A stretch of DNA of 64,000 bases, taken from Bugulina stolonifera (Eukaryota; Bryozoa; Gymnolaemata; Cheilostomatida; Bugulidae). Made by a program: the position numbers and the translations under genes. Every line of letters begins with the position of its first letter. Positions within the stretch are counted from its first letter, which is position 1. The notes beneath the pieces were generated by a model. The model saw only the letters and a program-made list of their open reading frames with translations, made no database searches and had not been told where the DNA came from. Location of the stretch: the NCBI GenBank assembly GCA_935421135.1, contig OW285187.1, forward strand, positions 10,558,929 through 10,622,928, in the 5' to 3' direction. Shown one piece after another: positions 26,401 to 39,437 of the stretch.

Positions 26401-28941
26401 GAGAATACATATATCAGCCGACTATATAGACATACAGTGTAGCAATATGCTACCAATTAACTCAAATACATGTATATCTGTAAATGTGTATGGACATTGT
26501 TTTATGTAGCGTTTGGGTAGAAAAATGACGCCGTCTGGTATCGATTTTACTACAAGAGTTCAAATCTAATGTATGCCTGAACAGAAAATTGAAAATAAAT
26601 TCTATTAAAATGAAACCACCAATTAGACACAACATTTAAATATAAACTGCAAACTTTTTGGCTTGGAGGCATAAACCATCAACAAACATATTATTAGTAT
26701 AGCAGGCAATACCAAAATAGTACATTTACAAAGGTACACAGTATAATTTGCTTAAATTGTTTGAATGCATGCATTATAATATTTAACCGATTCTGTTTGA
26801 GATATTGATGTTAAATATATCTTTACCTGTTCAAATTAGATCTCCTTTTGGCTACACTCGTCACTGCAGGGCAAGAGGAGGCGGTGCTTGCTCTAGTGAT
26901 GGATCCTGCATGCGCTGCGCTCCGAGCTAATTGTTTGCACAAACCCACAAGGATGCTTGATATCTCATTACGCTCCGTCTAACAACGCAAACTAAAAAGT
27001 CTCCAATTTACCCAATAAAACATAGTTTAGAATATTTAAACTGAATATTTAAAGAGCAAAATGTTGACTTCACAGACATATTGACATGGAACCCCAACGA
27101 TTGGGCATTTAGCTCAAAGGCTTCTGCTCTAGATATGATATGGGTATGAATACATAATTGATTAGAGACGCACAAGGTACGACACAGACGTAGTAAATTA
27201 TACTCGATCATTAAAAATCTGATAGACCCCGTAACTATTTATGTGCATATAGACCCGAGGCAAAAATATTTTGACAACGATGGCACCAACGTCCATGAAC
27301 ATGTAAATTAGTTTGCTGCCGAGTCATAGGAAGAATAAACAAAGTCTCTATGCACTAATAACAAATGCTGCAAAGCATATTCTGTGGAGAGAATAAGAGT
27401 AAATTGATGGTATATGCACCGTTCTACATTAAACACAACATCATGCTATTTTACTGTATAACTCACAAAGAAACAGTCAAATTTGTACTACATTTATTTT
27501 CTGTGCTGTGTGTATGTAAATAATTTTTACAGTTATACATGTAGTCTAATGCTCAATCAACAAATTGTGTAATAGTACTACAGGATATGCTAATGTTGCA
27601 TACAAGCACAAAATGGTGGTGAGCTGCTGTTAACTCTTTCACATGTCACAGTTTCTATTATTTTTCCATGGATACAGAGTAGACAAAGTCTACGCTGGCT
27701 TATATTCACGATGTTTTGTATTCACAGGTAACAGAAAAATCCGCTAATGTTATATGCATTTGGTTGCATATTTTGGAAGATAATGACTATACCATATATA
27801 ACTGCTGCATGAGAAGATGTGATTTCAGCAGAATTCTAAGTGCATTACATGTATGTTATAAACTAGGATTCTGTTATATTATAAGTGATATTATGTAAAT
27901 ATTGTTAACACAGTAATGTACCTTGCATGACCAGTCTTATTTCAAGCAATTATGGAACTATTGTTAAACTGGTATAGTCACATTCATCATAGTGCTGGTA
28001 GTATACATACTGTATTAAAAATATTTAAATAACATTATTGATAAAAAAATGCAACCAAAGATTCCTTAAAGCTGTGGTCTCTCTATGTCACAGTCTATAG
28101 CAGTCAAGTAATGCATGGACTTATAGTGTTTATGATTTGATATAGTTCTGTATATATGGTTATATTAAATACGACTGTACATGATTGTATAAATATAAGT
28201 TGGAAATATTGTTTTCCTTTATTGCAATCTACAATCTGCATACTTCAGTATTGTAATTTAAAAATTATTTCACATCTAATCACTAACCGAGTGTCATATT
28301 GAAAAAATTATTTAATAGTTACAAACTAGAGTGCTTGGTATAGTGGTATATCAACAAATGTGGAGGCTCTTCAGTGTACTTTAGCTACAAGTCGAGATGT
28401 ATGACTTACATGCATAGCAGTTCACCACATAAAGCTATTATTGAGACCCAATCAATTGTGGAAATAATTAGGTTTCCCACTCAGCACCAGCTGATTGCTT
28501 TTTCAAAATCTCAAATATTCAAAAGTTTTGCTGCCAAAGATGTTGGCCAATATGTTTGAAGCAAGCCTAGCCTAATATGTAATTGATTTTAAGGCTCACA
28601 AATACTTTGAAAATAAATTTGTCAAACTGATTATCTCTGTTAGTTTGTATTCCAGGATTTTCAATTTGTTTATGGAGCAGCCAGGAGCTCAATTTTACAT
28701 TTATTTCTGTTTTCATGGATATGAATTCGAGTTCCTCATTGCTCTAAAGACAAATTGAGAAATTTTTGCATATAAAATCTAGCATTAAAATTGAAAAATA
28801 TGGCCAAACCCTTTACCATTGATAGGTTTGTTTTGCATTTGATAGAATAATTATGTATAATTAAATACTGCCAGTTTCCATAGCACAATGTAGATGACTA
28901 AGGCTACTAGGGTTGTGTTAGTTCCAACTCACAGGCTATAA
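23411..28941. other. Upstream region of AP-2, mostly non-coding
   Basis: AP-2 exon A begins at an acceptor, so a non-coding first exon should lie here or further up. One candidate is the less AT-rich segment around 26827-27000, which ends on the minus strand in aacag|gtaaag. On the plus strand, 25700-25845 is an open tail (SENLSVDGTKKRKYRLTQ...) behind an acceptor-like tttcaatcag. It could be a small terminal exon or a decayed gene, with no recognised homology. Confidence 0.35.
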
Positions 28942-28969
28942 TTATGGTACATGATGATTGTAATATTTA

Positions 28970-29460
28970 CCAGTTATTCTGATGGGAGTCAGAGCACCTA
29001 CATTGAATAGACATGGAGCTGCTGCTGATGCACCTGGTGTAGTGGAGATAAATATACCAGTTATGCAATGGACAGCTATATCTATGGCTGAGCACCAAAA
29101 AATAAAACGATATATGATATTGCAACATCTGAATGTGGCTCCTTTTTCGTCTCTATTCACGTAATCCTGATCGTTTGAGTCCCATATAGCTGGATACGTC
29201 TCTAAATTGCTCACCAAACTTCGCATAACTTGCCTTAACTTCAACATGTTGTTTAATGACTTGACGTTTCCTTGGTAACACGAAGCGCTTTCTGATTGGT
29301 CAAGGCAAAAGTAATCGGGCGAATATTTCAGCACGAAAATAACCAGGCCGAAATCGTTCTAGAGCCAACAAATCGGCCGATTTTTCGTCCACACAACAAC
29401 GATTTCATCAAATCCAAGAATCGTCCATAAAATCGTTGTAGTCTGGACTCAGCTTAACAC
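28970..29460 (-). mobile_element. Possible PIF/Harbinger-type remnant with MADF-like ORF
   Basis: The open frame from 29334 downward contains LRQVMRSLVSNLETYPAIWD followed by SNDQDYVNRDEKGATFR. This has the spacing of a MADF DNA-binding domain (leucine-rich helix, PxIWD, DYxNRDxK). Such domains occur in the second protein of PIF/Harbinger transposons and in host regulators. Just upstream, 29340-29455 is rich in ACGATTT/AAATCGT and carries TCCAGACTACAACGATT, similar in style to Harbinger termini, plus a CCAAT box (29297-29310 region). The matching far end was not found, so this is probably a fragment. A host MADF gene with other exons is the alternative. Confidence 0.35.
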
Positions 29461-29813
29461 ACAACCCACATACTGCATGCATTAGATATTGAGCAAGATA
29501 CCACCAAGTGCAGACTAACAATCTTTACCTGTTGAAAATAGCCTCCTTCCCCTTACGGCTACTGCAGAGTATCACTTACACAAATTGATCAAAAGGTTTG
29601 AAGTGCCCCATCATGTAACCACATGTATATCCCTAAGGCTGACCCTGTGTCAGGTCCAACATGTGTGTGTATAGGTATTATATGCTACTACATTAGGTAC
29701 TCTGGGTCTTCAGTTCTTCTTGGGAACTAGTCTAAGAGACTTCCGGATAGTCATAGTCATTTTCTATGAAGAGAATTTAGCAAAGAAGAAAATATGTCAC
29801 TTAATTGCACAGA

Positions 29814-30604
29814 CTAAATCAAATTTGAGTTTCTACAAAAGATGCGCCACCTTTTATACAATATAGGCTCTGTCCAGGATCTGAGGAGCCAATGGGCCAT
29901 CGGCCTATAATAACGCTCTATCCTCAAAGCATCAAACTTCATCACCAGGTAAATGCAAAAAATAATAAATATAAAACCATATTGCGAGAAACAACTGGGT
30001 GGAGATATGCGGCATAAGGTTGGCTTATCAAGGTCAGGAGAAGGGTTGTAATATAGGTAAAGCATTATAAAAAGAATATAACATTTTACAGGTATAATCC
30101 TTATTCAACTGACCATTGGTCTACATCGTACATACAGTTATTTACCAGATTAGGTTTAATTTGTGCAGTATGAGTTTGATACTTGCTTAACATAACTGTA
30201 GTGGTTTATCACAATATTATATTATGCAGATTGTTTTGTAAATTGTACAATGTCTTGGGATAAAATGTGAAATATGTCAAATAATGTATCCATGGTGATT
30301 AAAATGTATATCTTCTAAAGCCAGTAGCAAATACTTGTATTTCACAACAGAATAGCGGATGAAGCATGAAGGGCTAAACTAAGATTAAATTATCATCTAT
30401 AATATATAATGATGATGTGCTCAATAAATACATGTATATTCTATAAGTAAACAATATCATGTCTGATCATGGCTAAAAGTCATGCAAAGTGAAAACCAAG
30501 TTTTGATAGAAGTATAATATATTCTATATGGTTAATAATTATGGTTCTTTGCGACTACTAAGTCAAGGCCTAGTGCCAGTGCCTGTGGAAGCAATGAGCC
30601 TAAA
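29814..30604. other. Intergenic, nothing firm
   Basis: A minus-strand open frame at 29814-30065 has ordinary codon use but no recognised motif, and no splice context that would make it an exon. I see nothing else before the MRPL15 promoter. Confidence 0.3.
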
Positions 30605-30651
30605 CACTTCCGGTTGAAAATGCATTGTGGTATATCGAAAGAAAAAGCAAG
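30605..30651 (+). promoter_or_regulatory. Candidate MRPL15 promoter with ETS-type site
   Basis: CACTTCCGG at 30605-30613 is an ETS/GABP-type site, common in TATA-less promoters of mitochondrial ribosomal genes. It lies about 40 bp before the ATG, so transcription may start within or just around it. Confidence 0.45.
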
Positions 30652-30735
30652 ATGGCGTCTACCAGGGATGCATTGAAATTTCTGAGAACTTTCCCTAGAA
30701 TTTCCCTCAGTAACCTTAAACCACGTGTTCCACCG
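30652..30735 (+). CDS. MRPL15: MRPL15 exon 1 (targeting region)
   Basis: This is 28 codons from ATG in the context aagATGGCG; the donor is gtaata. The 3.4-kb intron that follows is the longest in the gene. Confidence 0.9.
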
Positions 30736-33700
30736 GTAATAACCCATGTTATTTAGTGTTTACATGTTTTTTGAAAAGTAATATTAGCTGTTATATCTGG
30801 CTAACTGTACGATTATAGTAATATTGGCAAGTCGAAAAATTAAAATAGAAAAAATTATTTTCAATTAAAAATTTTATTATTTACCAAGTAGTTTTAATTC
30901 AAAACTAAATGATGGGAATAATATATGGCCACGAACCTAAAAAAATTATAGATTAGATGTTTTTTATACGGATAATTCGGGTATAGAAATAGTATTAATG
31001 TTATGTTAGTGAACTGGAGCAGTAGTTTAGTTACAAGTTCAAGTTAGGTAACAAAGATAAGATAAATGGGATAAAAAACTGTAATATATATTATATTGGT
31101 AGTATATTTAGTCATGAGGTAATAATACATAATTAAATAGTTAATTGTAAAAATGAATGCTATAATTTAAATTTTGTTTTCTTATTTAATTTGAGTTATT
31201 TATATAACAACTGCAATTGTGTTGTCCAGATGAATGAAAATTCAATAATGTGATCGGAGTTTAGTTTCATTAATCTGTGAAACTAAAATTGTTAAATTTT
31301 AATTTGTTTTTTATCTACATGCACATTAGGCTGCTTCTTTGCAATTATATTGTTATTATATTTGATTTCAGTAGCACAATTAGCGTGTTGATGAGTGTAG
31401 GTCTAAGAAACCGGGTTACAGCAGTAATATTAATCAAAGTTAATTGTTGAAGCAATTCTTAAAGTAATGATGGTGATGGATATGAGTTAGAGGTTCTTTA
31501 CAAACTTATAGACCTATAAAATAATTTTCAATTTTAATTATCTAGAAATATTTAATTATTAGAAACAGCTACTTATTTTGCTGTGAGATAATAAATTATT
31601 GTTTAGCGTAAGTATAAGTAGTTCAGATCAATTTTTGAAAATCATTCAGTAGCACAGGCCTAAAACTAATCAATTGATTCCATGGATGTCAGAATGAAAA
31701 ATTCACATCTGTTTTATTATAGGCCTCACAATAAGCTCAAAATGAAACACGCTATAAGCCTACACAAAGTATATTCATAAAATTGAGGCTAAAATTACCA
31801 TTGAAATCTCAGTTATTTGATAGGATAGTGCAATACAAGCAGCGGTGGTTGACACCCTAAAAGCATATACTGTGTCCAGTTTTAACTTATTTGAATTTAG
31901 CAAATGATTAATTTGTTAATAATATTTATCAAAATCAAATTCTTCTTCCAAAACAGTTTGTCTAATTGCTTGCTTGAACAAAACATAGCTATTTAGCTAT
32001 TATATAGTACACTGTTGGGTATGTAAAAAAGTAACAGGTGCTTGCTACAATATGCTGTAATTGACAAATGTCATGGGACTGGAGGTTAATTTGTGAGCAA
32101 GTTATGGTAGTTATGGGAAGAGGAGGAAGACTGCTGCACCTGTGTAGAAATCGGTGCCAATTTTAGGCTTTATGTAAATATGATTTAAATTTGAATAAAC
32201 GGTTTAGCTTAGCTTAATTCTAATATGTGAAAGCTTAACTATTAATTTTGGAACTTGGCAAATTTGGCAATGGAACAAGTTCGATAAAATTTTCTAACTC
32301 AAAATATCTCAGTATTGGCAGACTCGCAAAACTATCTTAATGCAAATAGTTTCTACTTAGTCAATAGCTAGTTAGTTATCTGTTTTAACTAGGAAATGGA
32401 ATATTTTTTTCATTTCTTACTCTATGAGACATCTTGTACGTATAATGACCAAAAAGGTAGGTTCAGTAATCTTAAGGTGGGTGCGAGTCTAAGGTTTTAG
32501 TATTAATACATTAAAGTTGAAATATTAACATTACCTTGTTTTAACAATTTGGTGAAATTAAAATACATTCAATGCTGCGTGGAGACCACGTGAGCTTCTC
32601 TTGTTCTGTGAGCTTTTGGTTGCTATATCGACTACATGTAGGCTGCACATTATAAACATATATGAGATCGTTACTCTGAATATAAAACTTCATAAAAACA
32701 CAAATTGCAATAAAATTAGTTAGGCCTATTTTTTGAGTATGGCTTCTGAAAATTTCCCAGTATCTACTGTGTTGTATCATAAATTTAGCTTCAAGAAAAG
32801 TGCACAACAATTTCTGTTTGTGTTATTATTTTTTATACTTTCCAGTCCAGTTCATGGCATATTATTTTCTATTTTCCTTTTTTTTGGTCTGTGCAATAGC
32901 ATGAAAAACATGCAAAGTTTTCATATTAGCCATGAAAATCAACATAATGCTAGTATAATGTACACTTTACTATATTGTGCAATAAATAAAGTTGCATATA
33001 TTTTATGTACATGTACATTTTTTGTGTGTACACCATATGTGTCAAGTTATTTGCTCAATCATTAGACATTTACCTTGCAGAGTAACTCTTCTGCATTTGC
33101 ATAGCAGAGTTTATATTTTTATTAAATCATTGCCAAGTCTAACTGTCTACGCGTACTGAGAGTAATGTTTTTCTTGCGTAATTGGAGTAAGTTTGCTTAG
33201 TTTACTTATGGGAACATGTACTTTTGTGACTCAAATTTGAACTTGTTTAACTAGACTAGGCCGAAGTGAGCAATTTTAAATAATTAAATGTCGGATAAAA
33301 TTGTTCACTTTGATCTAGTGCAGCCAAATATGTTCAGATTTGCGTGATGAAAGCGTATGTCCCGATAGGTAAACTCAACAAACTGATTCCAATAATGTAA
33401 GAAAAATACTGATTGGTGTTCCTTTATTTTGGAGGAATGTTGCTATTTTTACTTGTATGTGCTTTACAAGCTGCCACAGACGGATTTATTCATTCAAAAT
33501 AATGATGTGAGATGATTGTTGATGTCAAATGTGATTGCATCTTCAGTCATGAGTAGTTTTGTAGAGACTCTTAGCATGTTAGACAATATTATCATTGCTA
33601 TTATTCTAAAATGTGGGAATGGCTGTTGTTATTTTACAAGGGTCCTCTGTGGTCCTATACATATCCTTCAGGTGCTTTGTGCCTCAGGCCATTTTCTTTT

Positions 33701-36700
33701 CACCTACTTTGTAGGTTGTTAACCTGTTGTTCGAAATTGCCTATGTTGCCACTGTGCTTGCTAGATAAAAATTAAAGTAGACGAATTTCTGTGTTTGTTT
33801 ACATAGTTTTAGACTAGATTGTAAATGCTGAGGATTTTAGGTAACACTTTGCTTTAATTGTTCGTTCAAATGAACAACAGCCATGATAGATATTTTGCAA
33901 ATTCTTTGTATGTTGAATTTGTGTCAAGAGCCTGTGAAAGGCTATAGTTCTTGAAGAAGATTTTTAAGGAAGTCAATTGGGATTTTTTTCTGTATACTGT
34001 GCTAGCTATTGACAATGTTACACGATGCAATCTGTTCTATTTTTCTCCCCTAAATTAGTGCTTGGTTGTGTTTTTCAAATCACTTTTTCTATAATTTTTT
34101 AATAGACTAACCATAGTCTATTAAAAAATTAGTTGTGAAAATTTTATTTCCATTTAGATTAAGCGCAAAAATCTAAAGAACAACAGAGGTATTGGAGACC
34201 GTGGTCAAGGGAAGCATGGAACATTACCGAGATTGGGTTTTGAAGGTGGCCAAACTCCATTTTATATCAGAATTCCCAAAGAACCGTACTACAAGAACCA
34301 TAGGTATTATAATTTACTAATCAACTTGTATACCAGAATTTTTTCTATAAAGTTAGGACGGTTAATATATATGTATGTGTGTACAACAGAGGATCGTACT
34401 GTCTCCAGTTACACTCGATGACTCACACTACCCAACTTGCCCATGGGGTACCAAAGGCTACTTGTATGTCAACTTGACTATCCTTACACAATTTCTTTCT
34501 TGCCCTCCAACAAGTTGCCGAGCCATCTTGTTAATTGATAACACATTTTAACTGACATAGCCTGTAACCAAACGGCGACATATATTATCATCTGCCAGCT
34601 TTGTTTGTCAGTCATTTGAATTCAGACCTCTGATATCTGCTACACAGTTTGTATCTTCTAGTCACTTTTATATCACTAGTGATGGAAATACAATCTCTCA
34701 TGATATACATGGTAAGTGTGCTTTTGACAGCAGATAGTACTCAATGTAGGTAACTCAATATGTTTTATGTTTAAATATTAAATGTTATTTTGCTTGTTGC
34801 TTAAATTTGTAAACTTTAAGCTCTAATGGGGAATTTTCTGTCACAGCTAGAAAATACTCTCACTGACTTCTATTAAACGATTTGAATATTATTATTTTCT
34901 TGACAGCCAGAGGAAGGAGTATGTACCGCTATCTCTACTGCAGCTGCAGAGAATGATAGACTTGGGAAGAGTTGATACCAGTCGACCTATAGACCTCACT
35001 GCCCTCTGTAACACTCAGTTAGTTAAAGTAGACAGGGACCTCAACCAGTACGGTATTCACCTCACAGATGAGGTAAGTTATTAGCTTTTGCCGCCCAACT
35101 GCTGACATCTTTTACCTGCTGAGCTGCCTTCTTCGTTAGCAACCAATTGAAGTTATTTCTCTGCCAAAGTATGAATGAACTGTTTTTAGAATTGTTTACA
35201 GTTTGTACTCAAATTGATTTATAACAATGAAAACATTTGAGGGTTCACACTTGTTGCTCTAGGCCTATGCTGATATTTAAAGTGTTAAGCTCAGTGCTAT
35301 ATAAATGACGAATAAACAGAATACAAAATGCTAAATTAGAATACGTGAAAGTTGGATGGCTTGCGGCTGGGACATACCTGGCTTGGCATTTACTTATGAC
35401 ATTGCTAATAACGTTGTGAGCATACTTCACTCCTCCCTAATGAGTTGAGAACATTTCTTAATGAATGTGAAATTTGAGCTTCGACACTTCCGTAAAGCAC
35501 CGAGTGTTACCTGCAGTATCAAGTATTACCAATTACTCTGTACTTATCAAAATGTCACTCTTAATTTAGTTATTTTGTAATCACTTGCTTTTTATACTCG
35601 TGCAGTGATAAATCAACGTAGTATGAAACCATCATCATGCAACATATGCCATTAAATTTATACGTTTCAAATTTATTAAGAACTACAAATACATATACAT
35701 TGTACATGTACATTACTTGCATTAATTTATGCTGGGTTGCTGTTTTATCACCTTGCTGCATTAGGCTATATATCTGTACAGGTTTGCTAGTACGCCTAAA
35801 TGTACGTGTGTTTTATATTCTGTGAAGGGAGCAGATATATTCAATGCCGAAGTGTTCCTGGAAGTCCAGTGGGTTGACGAGCTGGCAGTGGCTGCCATAG
35901 AGAGGTCAGGGTCACTAGTCAGATCTCGGTACTATGACCCCAGGTCTTTATCCACTGCTATTAATCCAGATAAGTAAGTGAAACTGTCTACTATGCTAAA
36001 TGTTATTAAGTACATGTATTTTTCACCAAGTCAAATTTTCATCGGGAATTCGTTAGCCTAATAGTTTGAATTGATATGGAGGTGAACATGTACATGCTGA
36101 ATAAGGTCAACCTGATTTATAAGTAGAACCTGCATTGTATTACCTTACTGTATTGTTTGATTACTAATGTCTGCATTGCAGTTCTGGAATTCAACTAGAC
36201 CTAATCATCTATATTCAATTTTTTTAAGTTATATGATATTTGTATTAATAGTTGTCTCATGTATAGTCTCCCAAATTCCTTACCTTCAAGCACTTGCTAA
36301 TGGGCTACATCTTTTATTAGATCTGTATATACATGTATATCCTTTATTTCAATAATAATTTCATTAGATTGGTTGCTGCAACCAAGTCTTCTAATTGTCA
36401 ATGGACACTGGTAATATCTACACGAATTGGGTGTGCTATAGTTATGCATTGTCCATCATCTGTATGGTAGAACTGTTATTTTGAAACTTTCAGTATATAC
36501 ACATGTAATGAAAAGAACTTCACCAATGAACTGACTTCATCTTTCCCTTGTAGATTCTTTGGGTATGGTAAGCCAATTCCTGCCTGTAAGACACCTACTG
36601 TAGATGTTCTAGAATACTATGCAAGTGCTAGAGGAAGAGGGTACCTTGCAGATGGTTCAGAGATTGAGAGAGACCAACACGAGTTGGCCCAAAAGTATGG

Positions 36701-36878
36701 ATATCAGTTACGACTATCTGACAGGGTAAAACAGCTAGCAGCTGAACCAAAGACTGAACTACAAATATTTTATGGACTACAACCTGGCTGGATTGTAAAC
36801 TTAACAGATAAAGAGATACTTAAACCTACAGACCCAGAATTAGAAAAACTATATAATGCCAGTGGGGTGTGCTTGTAA
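30652..36878 (+). CDS. MRPL15: Mitochondrial large ribosomal subunit protein uL15m
   Basis: MRPL15 is a structural protein of the 39S subunit of the mitochondrial ribosome. Exons are 30652-30735, 34158-34303, 34907-35072, 35828-35973 and 36554-36878, with continuous frame and canonical borders. The product is 288 aa; human is 296. The N-terminus ([20 protein letters not shown]) parallels vertebrate MRPL15 (LLDLLRALPRVSLANLRP) and serves as the matrix-targeting region. The L15 core shows [29 protein letters not shown], a [16 protein letters not shown] block, [10 protein letters not shown] and YYDPRSL. The C-terminal extension has [27 protein letters not shown] and KEILKPTD, all mitochondrial-specific features. 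Identification is secure. Confidence 0.97.
30736..34157 (+). other. MRPL15 intron 1
   Basis: This is a very AT-rich 3.4-kb intron without a supported internal gene. Its only clear structure is the hairpin at 34093-34130 close to the acceptor. An open frame at 32733-33065 is AT-rich and lacks recognisable motifs. Confidence 0.5.
34093..34130. repeat. Perfect 17-bp hairpin near the MRPL15 exon 2 acceptor
   Basis: AATTTTTTAATAGACTA (34093-34109) and its exact reverse complement (34114-34130) are separated by the 4-base loop ACCA. The structure ends 27 bases before exon 2. Confidence 0.9.
34158..34303 (+). CDS. MRPL15: MRPL15 exon 2
   Basis: It encodes [17 protein letters not shown] through the conserved [15 protein letters not shown] block and ends with two bases (AG) of a split Ser codon. 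Confidence 0.95.
34907..35072 (+). CDS. MRPL15: MRPL15 exon 3
   Basis: It encodes [20 protein letters not shown] and [12 protein letters not shown] through GIHLTDE; the donor gtaagtt is consensus. Confidence 0.95.
35828..35973 (+). CDS. MRPL15: MRPL15 exon 4
   Basis: It encodes [29 protein letters not shown] and [11 protein letters not shown]; its last two bases form a split Lys codon. Confidence 0.95.
36554..36878 (+). CDS. MRPL15: MRPL15 exon 5 and stop
   Basis: It encodes the mitochondrial-specific C-terminus (ARGRGYLAD... [10 protein letters not shown]... [14 protein letters not shown]) and ends in TAA at 36876-36878. Confidence 0.95.
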
Positions 36879-36956
36879 TATTTTTTTGGTATTTCATAAT
36901 TTTGTATTTTACTATACCAATATACACTGAGAATTAAATATAAATTTTATCTAAAT

Positions 36957-36962
36957 AATAAA
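36957..36962 (+). terminator. MRPL15 poly(A) signal
   Basis: AATAAA lies 79 bases after the stop codon, a short but usual distance for a housekeeping mRNA. Confidence 0.7.
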
Positions 36963-37091
36963 TACTGTCATCATGATGTAAATTGTCTGTACACTTAGCT
37001 ACCAACCTATGAATTGCTTTACCAAAAAAAAAGGATTATTACTGCCAGAGTAAAATTCTTCTGAACAACATAATTATGTATTGTGTTTAAA

Positions 37092-37343
37092 GGGGTACAA
37101 ACAGTTAATTTTGTCTACACCATTTGGATACGGCTTTTATGCTCATTCAGAATTTGGCAACCTAAACTGGCAACCTAATTTGGCTACACTAGATCAAAGT
37201 TTGCAATTTCACCAAATAGTACTCAAGATTTTTAACTTTGACCTAGTGTAATTAACATGGTCAAGTTACAAAAGCTTATGTAATTCTGAATGAGCATAAC
37301 ATCTTATTAAAATGGTGAAAGACAAAATAACTGTCATTACCCC
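37092..37343. mobile_element. Foldback MITE between convergent genes
   Basis: The left arm (GGGGTACAAACAGTTAATTT...) and right arm (reverse complement GGGGTAATGACAGTTATTTT...) pair imperfectly over about 60 bases, both reaching ATGCTCATTCAGAATT. The roughly 250-bp element has no coding capacity and fills most of the 497-bp gap between MRPL15 and the receptor gene. Target-site duplication is unclear (taaa / tcaaa). Confidence 0.75.
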
Positions 37344-37375
37344 CTCAAAGAGAATATCAATCCCAGAAAAATTTC

Positions 37376-39437
37376 CTACAGTATATCACTTTCTAAACGT
37401 GTTAAAGTCATTTGTTGTGGGTTAGAACTTTGTTGCTGTTTGAACGTATTGTATTCATCTCGCAACCTATAAAATCGTTGAGAATTGTCAGAGACTAGAG
37501 GGGAACGTTTTTCAGCATATAGAGACGGCTTCCTGATGCCTTGACTGGTGAGAGAGTCGGTTTCTGCCGGTTCTGGCATGCCTACGCTGTGTATATGGAA
37601 AAAGTCCTGAGGTTCACTATCTATCAAAATTGGGTCAAACTCATAGTTTTCATCAACAGAGTCTGATGGAGCCCAGTTTGGTAACTTAGAAGGATATGGA
37701 GGAGTTGGTGGGCTCGGTCTGTATTGCTGCTGGTTATACCGATTTAAAAGGAAACTAGGGTCATAGCTCATCTTAGAAGTTTGATAAGATGTACTTGGTT
37801 GAGAGGTGTGACTGCTGGAATATCTAGGTTTGGTGTAAAGCCCAGGGTATCGTATGCTACTTGAAGTAAACTTGGGTAGAACGACAGCTGGGGAAGACTC
37901 GCAACTGATATCGTACTCATAAGGTGTGGGTGCTGATGAGCGAGACCACGAAGGTCGACTTCTCCTCTGACTAAGATCGCCTCTTGATTGAGATCTTGCA
38001 CTGCCTAGACCATTAGGTACACTTGCAGAAAGTGCAGGTTTGTTGCCATACTGAGAAAACTCTGGAGCTCTGTACCGAGTAGATGTTAGTAGACCAGAAT
38101 TCTCATACTGAGGTGTTATATTGAGAGAGCTCTGGTTTACAGGGGCCTGGAGATTTCCTCTCCTTGGTGAGTTGGCATCTGACTGTCTATTATTGTTGTT
38201 ATTGTAATATACTGGTGACACTAATTCCGGGTAACACTCTGTTAGCCGATACGGTGGAGGTAGTGGAGAGTTAACATATGCGTTGGGTTGAGGACTAGAT
38301 TGCCCACTACTCAGGCTACCAAAACTACCTGGCTTCCGTGACCTTGACCCCGAGCTTCTTATCCTCTCAATGGTGCCAACGAGCTTGTCCCTACTGTAGT
38401 GAGCCCTCATCTCATTCACGCTTGAACTTATGCTTGAGCCTCTATCCATTGGACGTCTGGCCCCGATTTGATGCTGATAAGATGGGAGCCGAGCTGCACC
38501 ATTGGGTGCTAAAGTATGGTAGCCTTGTAATCGGGTTGGTGGTTCAGGAATTCTCGAACGAAATGTATTTGAATGAGTTGGCAGTGACTGCCTGCTAATA
38601 AAAGCAGGCGTCTGACTTTCCACCCAGCCGTTAGTATAGGGGTACTCGCTAGTGTTACGGAAATCATAATCTGGTTGATCTACTGTGGTGCTAACACTAC
38701 TTTCTTTTACAACACTTAGGTTTGCATCAAAGAGCACATCTCCATTATCTGCAGGAACCTGTATTGACGGTTTCATGGAACTTTGTCGCGGTAAAGATGG
38801 CTTTAATACTATTTCCTGCTCTCGATCATATGATAAACTAATTGGCGACATTGTAGAAGAATGGGCATTGAAACCATTTGACGGGCGGAAATGGGGTGCA
38901 AACCAACTAGAGTCAATATTATGTTTCAAGATTGCTTGATTAGCATATATAGGATGAGATTCATTACGTTGCTGAGATAGCCGAGCTCGTGGTATAGGTG
39001 TAACTCTATCTGCAGGAACTGGTCGGATGTAATGGCGATTAGGTATGTCATGTGACATGTTTCCATCAGTAGTATCACTCGCTTCAATTCCCGAGTGGGG
39101 ATAATTCACGACATTCTGCGATATTTGAGTTCCAGTCCTGGCATCATAATAGCCGTGAAGTAAACCGTTATAATTAGAGTAGTTTGCGGTATAACTAATA
39201 CCGTGTGGTGGAGGTTTATCGGATGAACTGGACTCGTAGGTTCTGGTGAGGTCCTGCTCAGGGTGGCCATCTCTTGGAAAATACCAGCCCTGTTCATGCC
39301 TCACCATAGACCCATCTCTACCATTTGATGAGTTGGTACGGACAGTATCTTTATGACTATCGACTACATAAACATTATCTGCTTCACCATTTACAGCAAA
39401 TCTTCCTCCATGATAAGGGTAGAATGATTGCCATTCA
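37376..39437 (-). CDS. IGSF9: IGSF9-like exon: cytoplasmic tail and stop
   Basis: A single 2-kb exon encodes a Ser/Tyr/Pro/Arg-rich disordered tail of about 686 residues. It contains many YxN-type tyrosines and proline runs (SPPTPPYPS), then SVDENYEFDP (around 37633-37662) and RFYRLRDEYNTFKQQ near the end. The last two motifs resemble SVDENYEWD and the ALREEFLAF region of human IGSF9. It ends in ESDIL-TAG; vertebrate IGSF9 proteins end in a PDZ-binding sequence, and a similar role here is inference. Confidence 0.93.
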